This document shows, one piece after another, positions 63,988-64,000 of a stretch of 64,000 nucleotides of DNA. Position 1 is the stretch's first letter, and the number at the start of each line of letters is the position of its first letter. The translations under genes were made by a program, and so were the position numbers. The stretch lies in assembly GCF_015694405.1 (NCBI RefSeq), contig NZ_JADQDB010000001.1:434001-498000 (forward strand), given 5' to 3'. This DNA comes from Pelagibacterium limicola. GTDB lineage: Bacteria; Pseudomonadota; Alphaproteobacteria; Rhizobiales; Devosiaceae. Under the pieces are notes generated by a model that saw only the letters and a program-made list of their open reading frames with translations, was not told the origin of the DNA and did no database searches.

Positions 63988-64000
63988 CGACGCTCGTTAA
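63984..64000 (+). CDS. Start of next importer gene, probably ABC ATPase (truncated by window end)
   Basis: Only the ATG and five codons (MTTLV) lie in the window. The ATG overlaps the permease stop and has AGGAGG at good spacing. In operons of this family the next gene encodes a DppD/OppD-type ATPase; the identity is inferred from order alone. Confidence 0.5.

Overview
The window is about 63% GC, densely packed and without rRNA, tRNA, insertion sequences, phage genes or CRISPR arrays. Gene content and operon style (MetH with a downstream FolD, an FnrL-type regulator beside hemN, cydDC, many ABC and TRAP uptake systems, very frequent ATGA start/stop overlaps) point to an alphaproteobacterial chromosome, most likely Hyphomicrobiales and perhaps a Devosia/Pelagibacterium-like organism. 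A Na+-NQR operon would suit a marine or saline habitat. The genus is a guess from gene content only.

Layout. 1-4 kb: end of a transglutaminase gene, then a leftward arsenic operon (arsR, thiol/LMW-type arsC, ACR3 pump, OsmC protein, glutaredoxin-type arsC, ZIP-like membrane protein). 4-11 kb: PRC-barrel protein, MscS channel, a 60-residue membrane protein behind an FNR box, folD and metH; metH has a 22-bp perfect palindrome upstream. 11-20.4 kb: a low-oxygen block, with leftward cydA-cydB-cydX, rightward cydD-cydC-hemerythrin-like gene, FnrL and hemN. 20.6-24.8 kb: Mn/Zn/Fe-type ABC importer. 24.8-36 kb: glycerate kinase, cysQ, and a leftward 3-hydroxybutyrate module (thiolase, acetoacetyl-CoA synthetase, sigma-54 activator, BdhA, TRAP transporter). 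36-44.4 kb: PAS-LuxR regulator, then the leftward operon nqrABCDEF-apbE-nqrM-CBS, divergent from a periplasmic pentaheme cytochrome. 44.4-54.5 kb: branched-chain-type ABC importer, esterase, coniferyl-alcohol-dehydrogenase-like SDR and aromatic aldehyde dehydrogenase, divergent from a XylR/DmpR-type activator. 54.5-64 kb: GH20 hexosaminidase and a ChiS-like hybrid sensor kinase, divergent from an oligopeptide/oligosaccharide ABC importer that runs off the end.

How the parts fit. Four sites of the form TTGAC-N4-(A/G)TCAA lie upstream of the small membrane protein, between cydA and cydD, between fnrL and hemN, and between nqrA and the pentaheme gene. With the FnrL encoded here they suggest one oxygen-responsive regulon covering a high-affinity oxidase, anaerobic haem synthesis and an unusual NQR whose NqrB is short and lacks the SGAT-type flavin motif. 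Two catabolic operons each carry their own sigma-54 activator and a good -24/-12 promoter: one for 3-hydroxybutyrate/acetoacetate, one probably for lignin-type aromatic alcohols. The last block resembles the Vibrio chitin-oligosaccharide system (ChiS, binding protein, hexosaminidase).

Genes not obvious from long reading frames include cydX (33 codons, GTG start) and nqrM (57 codons).
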